Assembly (NCBI GenBank): GCA_020634855.1
Contig: JACKAU010000003.1
Location: 62,001 to 126,000, forward strand
Source of the DNA: Anaerolineales bacterium
GTDB lineage: Bacteria > Chloroflexota > Anaerolineae > 4572-78 > J111
Direction of reading: 5' to 3'
DNA length: 64,000 nucleotides
The notes under the pieces are model-generated. The model had not been told where the DNA came from and did not search any database. It worked only from the letters and a program-made list of their open reading frames with translations. The position numbers and the translations under genes are program-made. This document shows, piece by piece, positions 1-8,566 of this stretch. The first letter of the stretch is position 1; every line of letters starts with the position of its first letter.

Positions 1-938
1 GTATTTTCATTCTTGCTCTCAATCTGGCTATTTTTCTGCTGTACCTGCCCTATAACTTCTATCGTGGCTTTATGGTCGCGCACCAATTTGGACTGTCAAC
101 CCAAACGGTCATAGGCTGGTTCAGCGATTGGAGCAAATCCGTCCTCATCGAGCTGCTGATTGCCATTGGAACCTGGACCACGCTGTACGGTTTCATGAAA
201 CTGCTTCCCCGCCGCTGGCCGCTGCCGGTGGGCGTGTTGATGGTCACCTTTCTTTTTATCTTTACCCTGTTGACGCCGACGCTCATTACCCCGCTGTTTT
301 ACAAAGTCAGCCCGCTGGAAAACGGCGATCTCCGCACCCGCATTATAACGCTCACCCAGCGCGCCGGGATGACAGCCGACGAGGTCTACACTATCGACGC
401 CAGCAGCAAGACCACTGAGGTCAATGCCTATGTTACCGCTTTTGGCAAACAGCAGCGCATTGTGCTGTTCGACACGTTGATCGATAGCTACAGCCCCGAC
501 GAGGTTGAAGTGGTGCTAGCCCACGAACTGGGGCATTGGTATTATCATCACGTGCTTTTGAGTCTATTGGGGATTGGCGCTGTGGGGTGGCTCGGGCTGT
601 TTGGGCTGCGCTGGTTGCTGGATCGGCTCTGGCCGTGGCTGGGGCTGCGCAGCCCCAGCGATATCGCCGGACTGCCGTTTGTGCTGGTCCTTGTTTATCT
701 GGCCAGCACCCTCTCGCTGCCTGTTGAAAACAGTTTCTCGCGCTTTGGCGAACACCAGGCCGATGTCTTCGCCTTGACCGTTAGCCAAAAACCGGAAGTG
801 TTCATCTTGCTGTTTGAGCAAATCGCCGAACAGAACCTGTCCATCGTTGATCCGCCGGCCTGGGAGAAATTCATTTTCTACACACATCCCTCAATTGCCG
901 AGCGAATTCACTTTGCGGAGCAGTTTCAAACAAATTAA
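1..938 (+). CDS. M48 family metalloprotease (Ste24/CAAX-protease type), 5' partial
   Basis: The frame is open from base 3 of the window, so the N-terminus lies upstream. The visible part is an integral-membrane zinc peptidase. Several hydrophobic segments flank the catalytic helix VLAHELGHWYYHH, which holds the HExxH zinc site, and the third zinc ligand sits in SRFGEHQADVFAL. This layout is that of Ste24/CAAX prenyl protease 1 (M48A) rather than the shorter HtpX. In eukaryotes Ste24 trims prenylated proteins; bacterial members have no settled substrate and are usually viewed as membrane-protein quality-control proteases. The gene ends at a strong hairpin terminator and converges with the pyruvate dehydrogenase genes. 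The family call is firm and the substrate unknown. Confidence 0.88.
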   Translation, partial: IFILALNLAIFLLYLPYNFYRGFMVAHQFGLSTQTVIGWFSDWSKSVLIELLIAIGTWTTLYGFMKLLPRRWPLPVGVLMVTFLFIFTLLTPTLITPLFYKVSPLENGDLRTRIITLTQRAGMTADEVYTIDASSKTTEVNAYVTAFGKQQRIVLFDTLIDSYSPDEVEVVLAHELGHWYYHHVLLSLLGIGAVGWLGLFGLRWLLDRLWPWLGLRSPSDIAGLPFVLVLVYLASTLSLPVENSFSRFGEHQADVFALTVSQKPEVFILLFEQIAEQNLSIVDPPAWEKFIFYTHPSIAERIHFAEQFQTN

Positions 939-975
939 CAAAAGACCATCAATGAAGCTATTGATGGTCTTTTGT
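938..975. terminator. Bidirectional hairpin terminator between convergent genes
   Basis: A perfect 15-bp inverted repeat (arms 938-952 and 961-975, 8-nt loop) starts in the stop codon of the M48 protease gene. The arms carry AAAA and TTTT ends, so it could stop transcription from both sides. It separates the protease from the aceEF operon converging on it. Confidence 0.8.
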
Positions 976-1087
976 TGTATTTTAGTAAGTTAGATTTCAG
1001 CCTTTTTCCTCACTCGGAAATGGCCCAAAGATTATCATCAAACTTAAAAGCTGACGGCTGATAGCTGCTAGCTGAACGCTTGCGTAT

Positions 1088-3124
1088 TTACCAGCCTTGC
1101 AAGGCCATCATAAAAGGCTCTTCCAGCGTATTGATAATCCAGCGCAGGAAGCGAGCCGCATCCGCCCCATCAATCAGGCGGTGGTCGTATGATAGAGATA
1201 GCGGCAGCATCATGTGGGGTTCAAACTCGCCGGTCTCTTTATTGAAGATAGGTTCGCGAGCGCCGCGTGAAATGCCCAAAATGGCCACCTCTGGATGATT
1301 GACAATCGGGGTAAAGCTGGTGCCGCCGATACCGCCCAGGTTGGTAATGGTAAAGGTGCCGCCTTGCATCTCGTCCAGCCCCAACTTGCCGTCGCGAGCT
1401 TTAGCCGACATCTCGCCCAAGGCGACCGCCAACTCCTGAATGTTTTTCTGATCGACATTGCGAATGACCGGCACCAACAGGCCGCGATCAGTATCAACCG
1501 CCACACCGATGTTGTAATATTTCTTGTAGATCAACTGCTGGTTAGCCATATCAACGCTGGCGTTAAACTGTGGGAATTGCTTTAGGGCCGCAGCCACCAC
1601 CTTGAGCAAAATGGCCGTCACGGTCAACTTGCCGCCGGCCGCTTCCACTTTGGCCGAGAAGCGCTTGCGAAGCTGCTCCAGCTCACCGATATCGGCTTTG
1701 TCGTGGTTGGTGACATGGGGGATGGTTGACCAGGCCAGGCCCATCTGGTTTGCGGTGGCTTTGCGGATGCCCTTCATCGGTTGAATGTCAACTTCGCCCC
1801 ACTGGCTAAAATCGGGAAAAGAAACGGCTCGCGCTTGGGGCGCAGCGGCCGCTGCCGGGGCCGCCTTGAAACTGCCGGATGTCAATAATTTCTTGGCGTG
1901 GAGTTTCACATCGTCAATTGAAAGCCGGCCACCGGGACCGGTGCCTTTGACTTCGGTCACATCGACGCCCAATTCACGGGCAATGCGGCGCACATTGGGG
2001 GCAGCCGGTACCTGGGTCGCATCGCCGCTGATCTCCACCGGAGACGCTTCAGACACCTCAGCGGCCGCCGCCGGAGTTGGCGCTTTGGCCTGGGTTTTTT
2101 GGGCTGGTTGGGCCGGTTCCGGTTTGGCCTTAGCCGCCGGCGGCGCAGCCGGCGCTTTTTTAGGCGCAGCGCCGGTACTTTCAATGGTCAAGACCAATTG
2201 ACCCACTCTAACCATATCACCCGATTTAACATGGACGCCTTTGATCGTGCCGCCAATTGAGGACGGCACTTCTAACGTAGCCTTATCTGTTTCCAGTTCC
2301 AGCACCGGATCATCTTTTTTGATCGTATCCCCGGCCGAAACCAGCACATTGATCACATCGCCCGCTTCGATATTTTCGCCCAAATCGGGCAGAATGAACT
2401 CGCGGATGGTCGGCTCGGTTGAGACTTCTTCGGCCTCCGGCTCGGATTCCGGTTCCGGTTCGGGCGCGGCTGTCGGAGCCGGCGTTTCGGCCTTGGGCTG
2501 CGGTTTAGCTGCCGGAGCAGGGCTGCTGCTGGTCACGGTTAAGATGACCTGACCGACATTGACCGTTTCGCCGCTGCTTACGTGAACCGTTTCAATCGTA
2601 CCGGCCACCGAGGAGGGCACCTCTAAAGTGGCTTTGTCCGTCTCCAGTTCCAGCACCGGATCGTCCTTCTTGATCGTGTCCCCGGCTGAAACTAACACAT
2701 TGACTACATCGCCGGAGGTAATATTTTCACCCAGATCGGGCAAAATAAACTCAACCGTACTTGACGACGCCGAGTCATCCGGCGCCTCAGCCGGTTCCGG
2801 TTCGGGTTCAGGGCTGGCTTCGGCTTTAGGTTCAGGCGCAGGTTCGGCTTGCTTGGCCGGAGCCGGGGCGCTTTCTTTAGCGGAACCATCACCGTTGGTT
2901 CTCAGGATAACCTGCCCAACCGAGATTGTATCGCCTTCTTTCACTAGAATCTCTTCGATGGTACCGCTGACAGAAGACGGAACCTCCACCGTGGCTTTAT
3001 CCGTTTCAAGCTCCAAGATCGGATCATCTTTATTAATGGTATCGCCCACTGATACTAAAACCGAGACGACATCACCGCTTTCTATATTTTCGCCCAATGC
3101 GGGCAATTTAAATTCTGTTGTCAT
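1088..3124 (-). CDS. aceF: Pyruvate dehydrogenase E2: dihydrolipoyllysine acetyltransferase with three lipoyl domains
   Basis: This is the core acetyltransferase of the pyruvate dehydrogenase complex; it passes the acetyl group from E1 to CoA. Three lipoyl domains have their lipoylated lysines in ETDKATVEVPSS/ETDKATLEVPSS at about residues 43, 164 and 281, joined by Ala/Pro/Glu-rich flexible linkers. A peripheral subunit-binding domain follows (about 375-410, with GTGPGGRLSIDDV), then the catalytic domain ending with the DHRLIDG motif (catalytic His about 648, Asp about 652). Its 678 residues are long for the family because of the triple lipoyl arrangement, as in gamma-proteobacterial AceF. 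It lies 101 bases downstream of aceE. No E3 (lpd) gene is in the window. Confidence 0.95.
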   Translation of the reverse strand: MTTEFKLPALGENIESGDVVSVLVSVGDTINKDDPILELETDKATVEVPSSVSGTIEEILVKEGDTISVGQVILRTNGDGSAKESAPAPAKQAEPAPEPKAEASPEPEPEPAEAPDDSASSSTVEFILPDLGENITSGDVVNVLVSAGDTIKKDDPVLELETDKATLEVPSSVAGTIETVHVSSGETVNVGQVILTVTSSSPAPAAKPQPKAETPAPTAAPEPEPESEPEAEEVSTEPTIREFILPDLGENIEAGDVINVLVSAGDTIKKDDPVLELETDKATLEVPSSIGGTIKGVHVKSGDMVRVGQLVLTIESTGAAPKKAPAAPPAAKAKPEPAQPAQKTQAKAPTPAAAAEVSEASPVEISGDATQVPAAPNVRRIARELGVDVTEVKGTGPGGRLSIDDVKLHAKKLLTSGSFKAAPAAAAAPQARAVSFPDFSQWGEVDIQPMKGIRKATANQMGLAWSTIPHVTNHDKADIGELEQLRKRFSAKVEAAGGKLTVTAILLKVVAAALKQFPQFNASVDMANQQLIYKKYYNIGVAVDTDRGLLVPVIRNVDQKNIQELAVALGEMSAKARDGKLGLDEMQGGTFTITNLGGIGGTSFTPIVNHPEVAILGISRGAREPIFNKETGEFEPHMMLPLSLSYDHRLIDGADAARFLRWIINTLEEPFMMALQGW

Positions 3125-3169
3125 TTCTGGCTTCTCCCCAATTTATTTTCAAGACAAAACAGCGATCAT

Positions 3170-3204
3170 CCTGACCGATCACCCTCATGAGGAGACCGGT
3201 CAGG
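3170..3204 (-). other. Intercistronic hairpin between aceE and aceF
   Basis: An 8-bp inverted repeat (3170-3177 with 3197-3204) encloses a 10-base palindrome (3183-3192). It has no U-tract, so it is unlikely to be a full terminator. It could be an mRNA processing or stability element that sets the E1:E2 ratio; that role is inference. Confidence 0.4.
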
Positions 3205-3225
3205 CCGTACCCGAATACTTTTCTT

Positions 3226-5922
3226 TTACGATATCATCGGGTTGAGCTTTTCGGGATTGATTTCCAAATCCTCCATAGCGGCGTTGAGTTCGTCTCGGTT
3301 GAATTCGCCTTCCGTGGCCAGCGAATTAAGGGTAGCCAGGGTAACGTAGCGATGATCGACTTCAAAGAAATCGCGCAAAACCGCGCGGCTCTCGCTACGA
3401 CCAAAACCATCGGTCCCGAGTGATACAATCGGCTTCGGCGACCAGCGGGCAATCGAGTCGGGTAGTACTTTCATATAATCTGAGGAAGCGACAAACACGC
3501 CCTGTTCATTTTTCAGGCATTGGGTTATATAGGATTCTTGCGGCTCTTCGGTGGGATGGAGCAGGTTCCAGCGTTCAACGTTTAGGGCATCCATACGAAG
3601 CTGTTTGTAGCTGGTTACGCTCCACACATCAGCAGCAATGTTATACTCTTCGGCCAGCATATTTTGGGCTTTCAGCACTTCATTTATAATGGACCCGCTG
3701 CCGAAGAGTTGGGCCCGGGCTTTCGGCTTCTTCAATTCCGACGCCTTGTATTTGTACATGCCTTTGAGAATACCTTCTTTGATCGCCTCCCGATCCTCGC
3801 CCATTTTGGGCTGGGCGTAATTTTCGTTCTCAACAGTCAAATAGTAGAAGACACTCTCTTGCTCTTCATACATCCGGCGGATACCGTCACGAACGATGAC
3901 CGCGATCTCGTAAGCAAAGGACGGATCATAAGCCAACAAGGTCGGTACGGTCGAGGCTAAAACGTGGCTGTGGCCGTCCTGGTGCTGTAGACCCTCTCCG
4001 GCCAGCGTGGTACGACCGGCGGTGGCGCCAACTAAGAAGCCGCGCGTACGCAGATCGGCGGCGGCCCAGACTAAGTCGCCGATGCGCTGAAGGCCGAACA
4101 TTGAGTAATAGATAAAGAAGGGAATCATATTGATCCCGTGGGTCGAGTAGGCCGTCCCTGCCGCGATGAACGAGGACATCGAGCCGGCTTCGGTGATGCC
4201 TTCTTCTAAAATTTGGCCGTCGGTGGCTTCTTTATAGTAGAGCAAACTGTCGGAGTCGACCGGCTCGTAAAGCTGGCCGGTGTGGGCATAGATGCCGCAC
4301 TGCCGGAATAGCGCTTCCATCCCAAAGGTACGGGCTTCGTCCGGCACAATCGGCACAATCAGCTTGCCAATCTCTTTATCGCGCAGCAGTTTGGTTAGCA
4401 TCCGCACAAAGGCCATCGTCGTTGACACCTCGCGGCCGTCGGTTCCTTCGTAAAACTCTTCAAACAGTTTTTCCTCGGGCGTTTTCAGTACGGTTGGGCT
4501 TTTAGCGTTGCGGCTGGGCACATAGCCGCCCAGTTCCTGGCGGCGTTCTTGTAAGTACTGCATCAGGGGGCCATCTTCCGGTGGTCGATAGAAGGGCGCT
4601 TCCGACAAGTCGTCGTCGGAAATGGGAATACCAAACCGAGACCGAAAATCCCGGACTTCTTGTTCATTCAGTTTTTTCTGTTGGTGGGTAATATTTTTAC
4701 CTTCACCGGCCTCACCTAAGCCATAGCCTTTAATGGTCCGGGCCAAAATTACGGTCGGCGAACCGGTATTTTCGACCGCGGCCTTATAGGCAGCATACAC
4801 CTTTTCCGGATCGTGGCCGCCTAATCTCAGACGGCCTATTTTTTCGTCTGACAAATGCTCGACCATTTTCATCAGACGGGGATCAGCCCCAAACAAGTGC
4901 TCGCGGATATAGGCGCCGCCAGCCACGCTAAACTTTTGCGACTCCCCGTCAACCAGTTCACCAAAACGCCTGACTAGCAGACCATCGTGATCTTGAGCCA
5001 AAATGGGATCCCAGTCGCCGCCCCAAATGACTTTGATGACATTCCAGCCGGCGCCCCGGAAGATCGTTTCAAGGTCCTGGATTACGCGACCGTTGCCGCG
5101 CACCGGACCATCGAGACGCTGGAGGTTACAGTTAATGACAAAGATGAGATTGTCCAACTTTTCACGGGCGGCCAGAGAAATCGCGCCCAGCGCTTCCGGC
5201 TCGTCGGTCTCGCCGTCGCCGAGGAAGGCCCACACTTTGTACCCTTTGGCTTTCTTCAAGCCTCGGTCCTCTAAATAGCGATTAAAGCGAGCGTGGTAAA
5301 TCGCCATAAGTGGGCCTAAGCCCATCGATACGGTTGGATATTCCCAAAATTTAGGCATAAGCCAGGGGTGAGGATAAGAGGACAATCCACCGCCGGGGGC
5401 CAGTTCGCGGCGGAAGTTTTCAAGCTGCTTCTCAGACAGCCGGCCTTCCAGATAGGCTCGGGAGTAAATACCGGGAGAGGCGTGACCTTGGAAGTAAATC
5501 TGGTCGCCGTCGCCCTCATCGTCCTTAGCGCGGAAGAAGTGATTGAAACCCACTTCGTAGAGGGTGGCCGCCGAAGCGTACGTAGAAATGTGGCCGCCAA
5601 TCGAACCTTCGGCTCGGTTGGCTCGCACCACCATCGCCATCGCGTTCCAACGGATCAAGCTTTTAATGCGGCGCTCGAGGTCGCGCTTACCGGGATAGGG
5701 GGGCTGCTCTTCAACGGGAATGGTGTTGATGTAGGGCGTATTCGCGGTAAAAGGTTTGCGAACGCCGACTTCATAGGCGTAAGAGTCTAACTCCTGCAAA
5801 AGCCGCCGGGCGCGATCCAGGCCGGCCTTATTGACCACATAATCAAGCGACTCGAACCACTCGCTGTTCTCAACGGCTTCTACTTCGGTACTGTTACCGT
5901 TTTGGGTTGAAATATCATCCAT
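3226..5922 (-). CDS. aceE: Pyruvate dehydrogenase E1, homodimeric type
   Basis: This is the thiamine-diphosphate-dependent E1 that decarboxylates pyruvate and reductively acetylates E2. At 898 residues it is the single-chain AceE type, not the alpha/beta E1 common in Gram-positive bacteria and mitochondria. The ThDP-binding segment is visible as GDGETDEPEALGAI followed by LIFVINCNLQRLDGPVRGNG, and the transketolase-like pyrimidine and C-terminal domains follow. ATG at 5922 is preceded by AAAGGAG at a good distance. It is the first gene of an aceE-aceF pair supplying acetyl-CoA to the TCA cycle. Confidence 0.95.
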   Translation of the reverse strand: MDDISTQNGNSTEVEAVENSEWFESLDYVVNKAGLDRARRLLQELDSYAYEVGVRKPFTANTPYINTIPVEEQPPYPGKRDLERRIKSLIRWNAMAMVVRANRAEGSIGGHISTYASAATLYEVGFNHFFRAKDDEGDGDQIYFQGHASPGIYSRAYLEGRLSEKQLENFRRELAPGGGLSSYPHPWLMPKFWEYPTVSMGLGPLMAIYHARFNRYLEDRGLKKAKGYKVWAFLGDGETDEPEALGAISLAAREKLDNLIFVINCNLQRLDGPVRGNGRVIQDLETIFRGAGWNVIKVIWGGDWDPILAQDHDGLLVRRFGELVDGESQKFSVAGGAYIREHLFGADPRLMKMVEHLSDEKIGRLRLGGHDPEKVYAAYKAAVENTGSPTVILARTIKGYGLGEAGEGKNITHQQKKLNEQEVRDFRSRFGIPISDDDLSEAPFYRPPEDGPLMQYLQERRQELGGYVPSRNAKSPTVLKTPEEKLFEEFYEGTDGREVSTTMAFVRMLTKLLRDKEIGKLIVPIVPDEARTFGMEALFRQCGIYAHTGQLYEPVDSDSLLYYKEATDGQILEEGITEAGSMSSFIAAGTAYSTHGINMIPFFIYYSMFGLQRIGDLVWAAADLRTRGFLVGATAGRTTLAGEGLQHQDGHSHVLASTVPTLLAYDPSFAYEIAVIVRDGIRRMYEEQESVFYYLTVENENYAQPKMGEDREAIKEGILKGMYKYKASELKKPKARAQLFGSGSIINEVLKAQNMLAEEYNIAADVWSVTSYKQLRMDALNVERWNLLHPTEEPQESYITQCLKNEQGVFVASSDYMKVLPDSIARWSPKPIVSLGTDGFGRSESRAVLRDFFEVDHRYVTLATLNSLATEGEFNRDELNAAMEDLEINPEKLNPMIS

Positions 5923-6095
5923 ATCGACTGCTCCTTTGCTATTCTTATTTTGCAGATAGATTGTTGTAAAAAGCTACGGCTTTAGAATTTTCTTCCGATA
6001 AATAGGGGACAATGTAAATACCTATATCCGCAGATACTTGGTGCAGATTATTAATGGACACAAACAAACGCCGGCTTGAGGCAGCTTAGACCGGC

Positions 6096-6635
6096 TCAGG
6101 AAGATGCTGGCCCACCAGGAGTATCTTTTGCCGAAAGCTCCCACAATTTCTCCTGGTCGGTAATATGATCAAAGAAAAGTATCCCGTTTAAATGATCGAT
6201 CTCGTGCGAGAAGATCCGGGCTAGATACCCATCGACTTTCAACTTGATTTTGCGCCCATCAATACTTTGGGCTTTCACTTCAACCCACTCAGGACGCTCG
6301 ACAAAACCCTGCCAATTCGGAATTGACAGGCAGCCTTCCTGGCCTTCGACCAGGGTTTCTGATGACTTAACAATCTCGGGATTAACTAAAATATAATTGC
6401 GCCCGCTTTGGGGATGGGGTTCGGTATCATCATCATTGGGGACGGGGATTTCAGCCACAAAAATACGCTGCATCACCCCAACTTGAGGACCGGCCAGCCC
6501 TACCCCATCGTAAGCTCGCATCGTTTCCAGCATGTCTTGGGCCAGCTTTTTCAAGCCGGGTGTAAACTGCTTCACCTTTTTGGCTTTTTGACGTAAGCGT
6601 TCGTCGTTTATGTAGACAATTTGTCGAATGGGCAT
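6096..6635 (-). CDS. def: Peptide deformylase
   Basis: This metalloenzyme removes the formyl group from the N-terminal methionine of new proteins. All three family motifs are intact: GVGLAGPQVG (about 44-53), EGCLSIP with the metal-binding Cys (about 100-106), and HEIDHLNG with the two metal-binding His and the catalytic Glu (about 144-151). Its 179 residues are normal length. It is transcribed away from the RNase J gene from a well-formed sigma-70-like promoter in the shared spacer. Confidence 0.95.
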   Translation of the reverse strand: MPIRQIVYINDERLRQKAKKVKQFTPGLKKLAQDMLETMRAYDGVGLAGPQVGVMQRIFVAEIPVPNDDDTEPHPQSGRNYILVNPEIVKSSETLVEGQEGCLSIPNWQGFVERPEWVEVKAQSIDGRKIKLKVDGYLARIFSHEIDHLNGILFFDHITDQEKLWELSAKDTPGGPASS

Positions 6636-6668
6636 GGTTGAGTAAGCGTCCGTAATTCTCCCTGGTAT

Positions 6669-6696
6669 ATAATAGTCATCATAGCCGCGCTGTCAA
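6669..6696 (-). promoter_or_regulatory. Sigma-70-like promoter of def
   Basis: Minus strand: a perfect -35 TTGACA (6691-6696), a 16-base spacer, and a -10 TATTAT (6669-6674), about 35 bases upstream of the def ATG. The -35 element is embedded in an 8-bp inverted repeat, CTGTCAAG/CTTGACAG (6690-6714), which could be an operator. Confidence 0.6.
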
Positions 6697-6738
6697 GAAT
6701 TTAGTACTTGACAGAAACCATAACAGACCCACCTTTGT

Positions 6739-6767
6739 TTGACCAAAACCCAACAAACGCCTAAACT
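6739..6767 (+). promoter_or_regulatory. Putative promoter of the RNase J gene
   Basis: Plus strand: -35 TTGACC (6739-6744), 17-base spacer, -10 TAAACT (6762-6767), leaving a roughly 45-nt leader before the GTG start at 6821. Both boxes are partial matches to the consensus. Confidence 0.45.
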
Positions 6768-6820
6768 ATAGGTTAGACTTAAAATACCATCATGCTTCAA
6801 TTCAATCAGGAGTTTCGTGC

Positions 6821-8467
6821 GTGACAGAACCCCTACGTATTATTCCTCTAAGCGGCGTGAGCGAAGTTGGCAAAAATATGACGCTCATCGAATATGGCGA
6901 TGACGCCATCGCCGTTGACTGCGGTCTCATGTTCCCCGAGAACGACATGTTAGGCATCGATTTTGTTATTCCCGATGTCACCTACCTACTCGATAATCCC
7001 GGCCTGCTCAAGGGCATTTTTGTAACCCACGGCCATGAAGATCATATTGGGGCGCTGCCCTATATTTTACCAGAAATTCCCGTTCCCCTCTATGCCACCC
7101 GCTTAACGCAGGGGCTGATTGAAGTCAAACTTAAAGAAGCCAAACTGTTAGATAAAATCAAGATCAATACGATCACCACTGACAGCGCCATCGAAATTGG
7201 CCCGTTCACCATCGAACCGTTTCACGTCTGTCACTCAATTCCCGATGCGGTCGGTTACGCCATCTATACCCCGGCCGGACTGGTCATCCACACCGGCGAG
7301 TACAAGTTCGACGAAACCCCCGCCGACGGCAAGCCGCCCGATTTCGACCGGCTGCGCTCGTACGGCGATGACGGCGTTTTAGTGCTGTTATCCGACAGCA
7401 CCAACTCCGAACGGCCCGGCCGAACCCCGTCTGAGCAGATCGTCAGCCAGGCGTTTGAAAAGATTTTCGGCGAGGTCAACGGGCGTATTATTGTCTCGAC
7501 CTTTGCTTCAAATATCTCGCGCGTCCAGCAGGTGATCAACACCGCCATGAAGCACGATCGGCGGCTGGCGATTGTGGGCCGCAGCATGGTCGATAACGTC
7601 AAGATGGCCCTCAAACTGGGCTATCTAACCGCCCCTGACGATATGATTATCCACATTGACGATCTGGACGATTATCCCGACTCCAAGATTGCCATTGTCT
7701 GTACCGGCACTCAGGGTGAACCCACCAGCGCGCTGGTCCGCATGGCCAACCGCGAACATTACCAGGTCCGGCTGCGCGAGGGCGACACAGTCATCCTTTC
7801 GGCCACAGCCATTCCCGGCAACGAAGAGCTGGTTCACCGCACTCTGAACAATCTCTTCCGGCTGGGCGTCGATGTCATTTACCAGCAGTTAATGCCCGTT
7901 CACGTCTCCGGCCACGCCTCGCAAGAAGAACAAAAACTCATGCTGGAGCTAATTCGACCGCAATATTTCATTCCCATCCAAGGGGAATACCGTATGTTGG
8001 TGCTACACGCTCGTATCGGCGAAGCGGCCGGCATTCCTAAAGAAAACATCTTCGTGGTTGAAAACGGCCAGGCTATTGAGTTTGATGAAGAGGGGGGCTT
8101 TGTCGCCGAACGCGTGCCCAACGGCCAGATCATGGTCGATGGCCTGGGCATCGGCGATGTGGGGAATGTGGTCCTGCGCGACCGCCATTTGCTCTCTAAA
8201 GACGGCTTTGTGGTCGTCGTCGTTGCCGTGGACAGCAAAGACGGCACCCTGGTGTACGGCCCCGACTTTATCTCACGCGGCTTCGTTTACATTCGCGACT
8301 CTGAAGAGTTGATCGAAGAGGCCAAAGAGCGTATCATCGATCTCATGGAAAGCGGCAAAACCCACCGTGACACGGCCGCCACCGATCTGCGCGATACGTT
8401 GAGCCAATTTCTCTACCAACGCACTCGCCGCACCCCGATGATCTTCCCCGTGGTGCTGGAAGTCTAG
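6821..8467 (+). CDS. rnj: Ribonuclease J (metallo-beta-lactamase/beta-CASP RNase)
   Basis: RNase J is a zinc-dependent 5'-3' exoribonuclease and endoribonuclease in mRNA decay and rRNA maturation. The metallo-beta-lactamase motif HGHEDHIG lies at about residues 70-77. The beta-CASP domain follows, with SDSTNSERPGRTPSE, and a later HVSGHASQEE supplies further active-site residues. Its 548 residues are the normal length. The GTG start at 6821 is chosen because CAGGAG sits eight bases upstream and the N-terminus LRIIPLSGVSEVGKNM aligns with the family start. It is a single gene with its own promoter. Confidence 0.95.
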   Translation: MTEPLRIIPLSGVSEVGKNMTLIEYGDDAIAVDCGLMFPENDMLGIDFVIPDVTYLLDNPGLLKGIFVTHGHEDHIGALPYILPEIPVPLYATRLTQGLIEVKLKEAKLLDKIKINTITTDSAIEIGPFTIEPFHVCHSIPDAVGYAIYTPAGLVIHTGEYKFDETPADGKPPDFDRLRSYGDDGVLVLLSDSTNSERPGRTPSEQIVSQAFEKIFGEVNGRIIVSTFASNISRVQQVINTAMKHDRRLAIVGRSMVDNVKMALKLGYLTAPDDMIIHIDDLDDYPDSKIAIVCTGTQGEPTSALVRMANREHYQVRLREGDTVILSATAIPGNEELVHRTLNNLFRLGVDVIYQQLMPVHVSGHASQEEQKLMLELIRPQYFIPIQGEYRMLVLHARIGEAAGIPKENIFVVENGQAIEFDEEGGFVAERVPNGQIMVDGLGIGDVGNVVLRDRHLLSKDGFVVVVVAVDSKDGTLVYGPDFISRGFVYIRDSEELIEEAKERIIDLMESGKTHRDTAATDLRDTLSQFLYQRTRRTPMIFPVVLEV

Positions 8468-8490
8468 CAACCACCTCCCACCCTGACCTT

Positions 8491-8547
8491 TAGGAGCAAC
8501 AAAGCTTGCTTTGATAGGGCTTGACAAAGCAAGCTTTGATGCTCCTA
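8491..8547. repeat. Near-perfect 23-bp inverted repeat (GGAGC...GCTCC family), probable terminator
   Basis: Arms 8491-8513 and 8525-8547 match at 22 of 23 positions around an 11-nt loop, with core GGAGCAACAAAGCTTGCTTTG. It lies between the convergent RNase J and sensor kinase genes, where it may stop transcription, although there is no clean U-tract. A diverged copy lies at 30355-30412 between cbbL and cbbS. Confidence 0.75.
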
Positions 8548-8566
8548 ACCACTGACCGCTTTCTAC

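Noticed and set aside
2241..3245. Plus-strand Ser/Thr-rich frames opposite aceF
   Set aside because: They are the complement of the lipoyl-domain linkers and Ala/Pro/Glu-rich repeats; aceF is intact on the minus strand.
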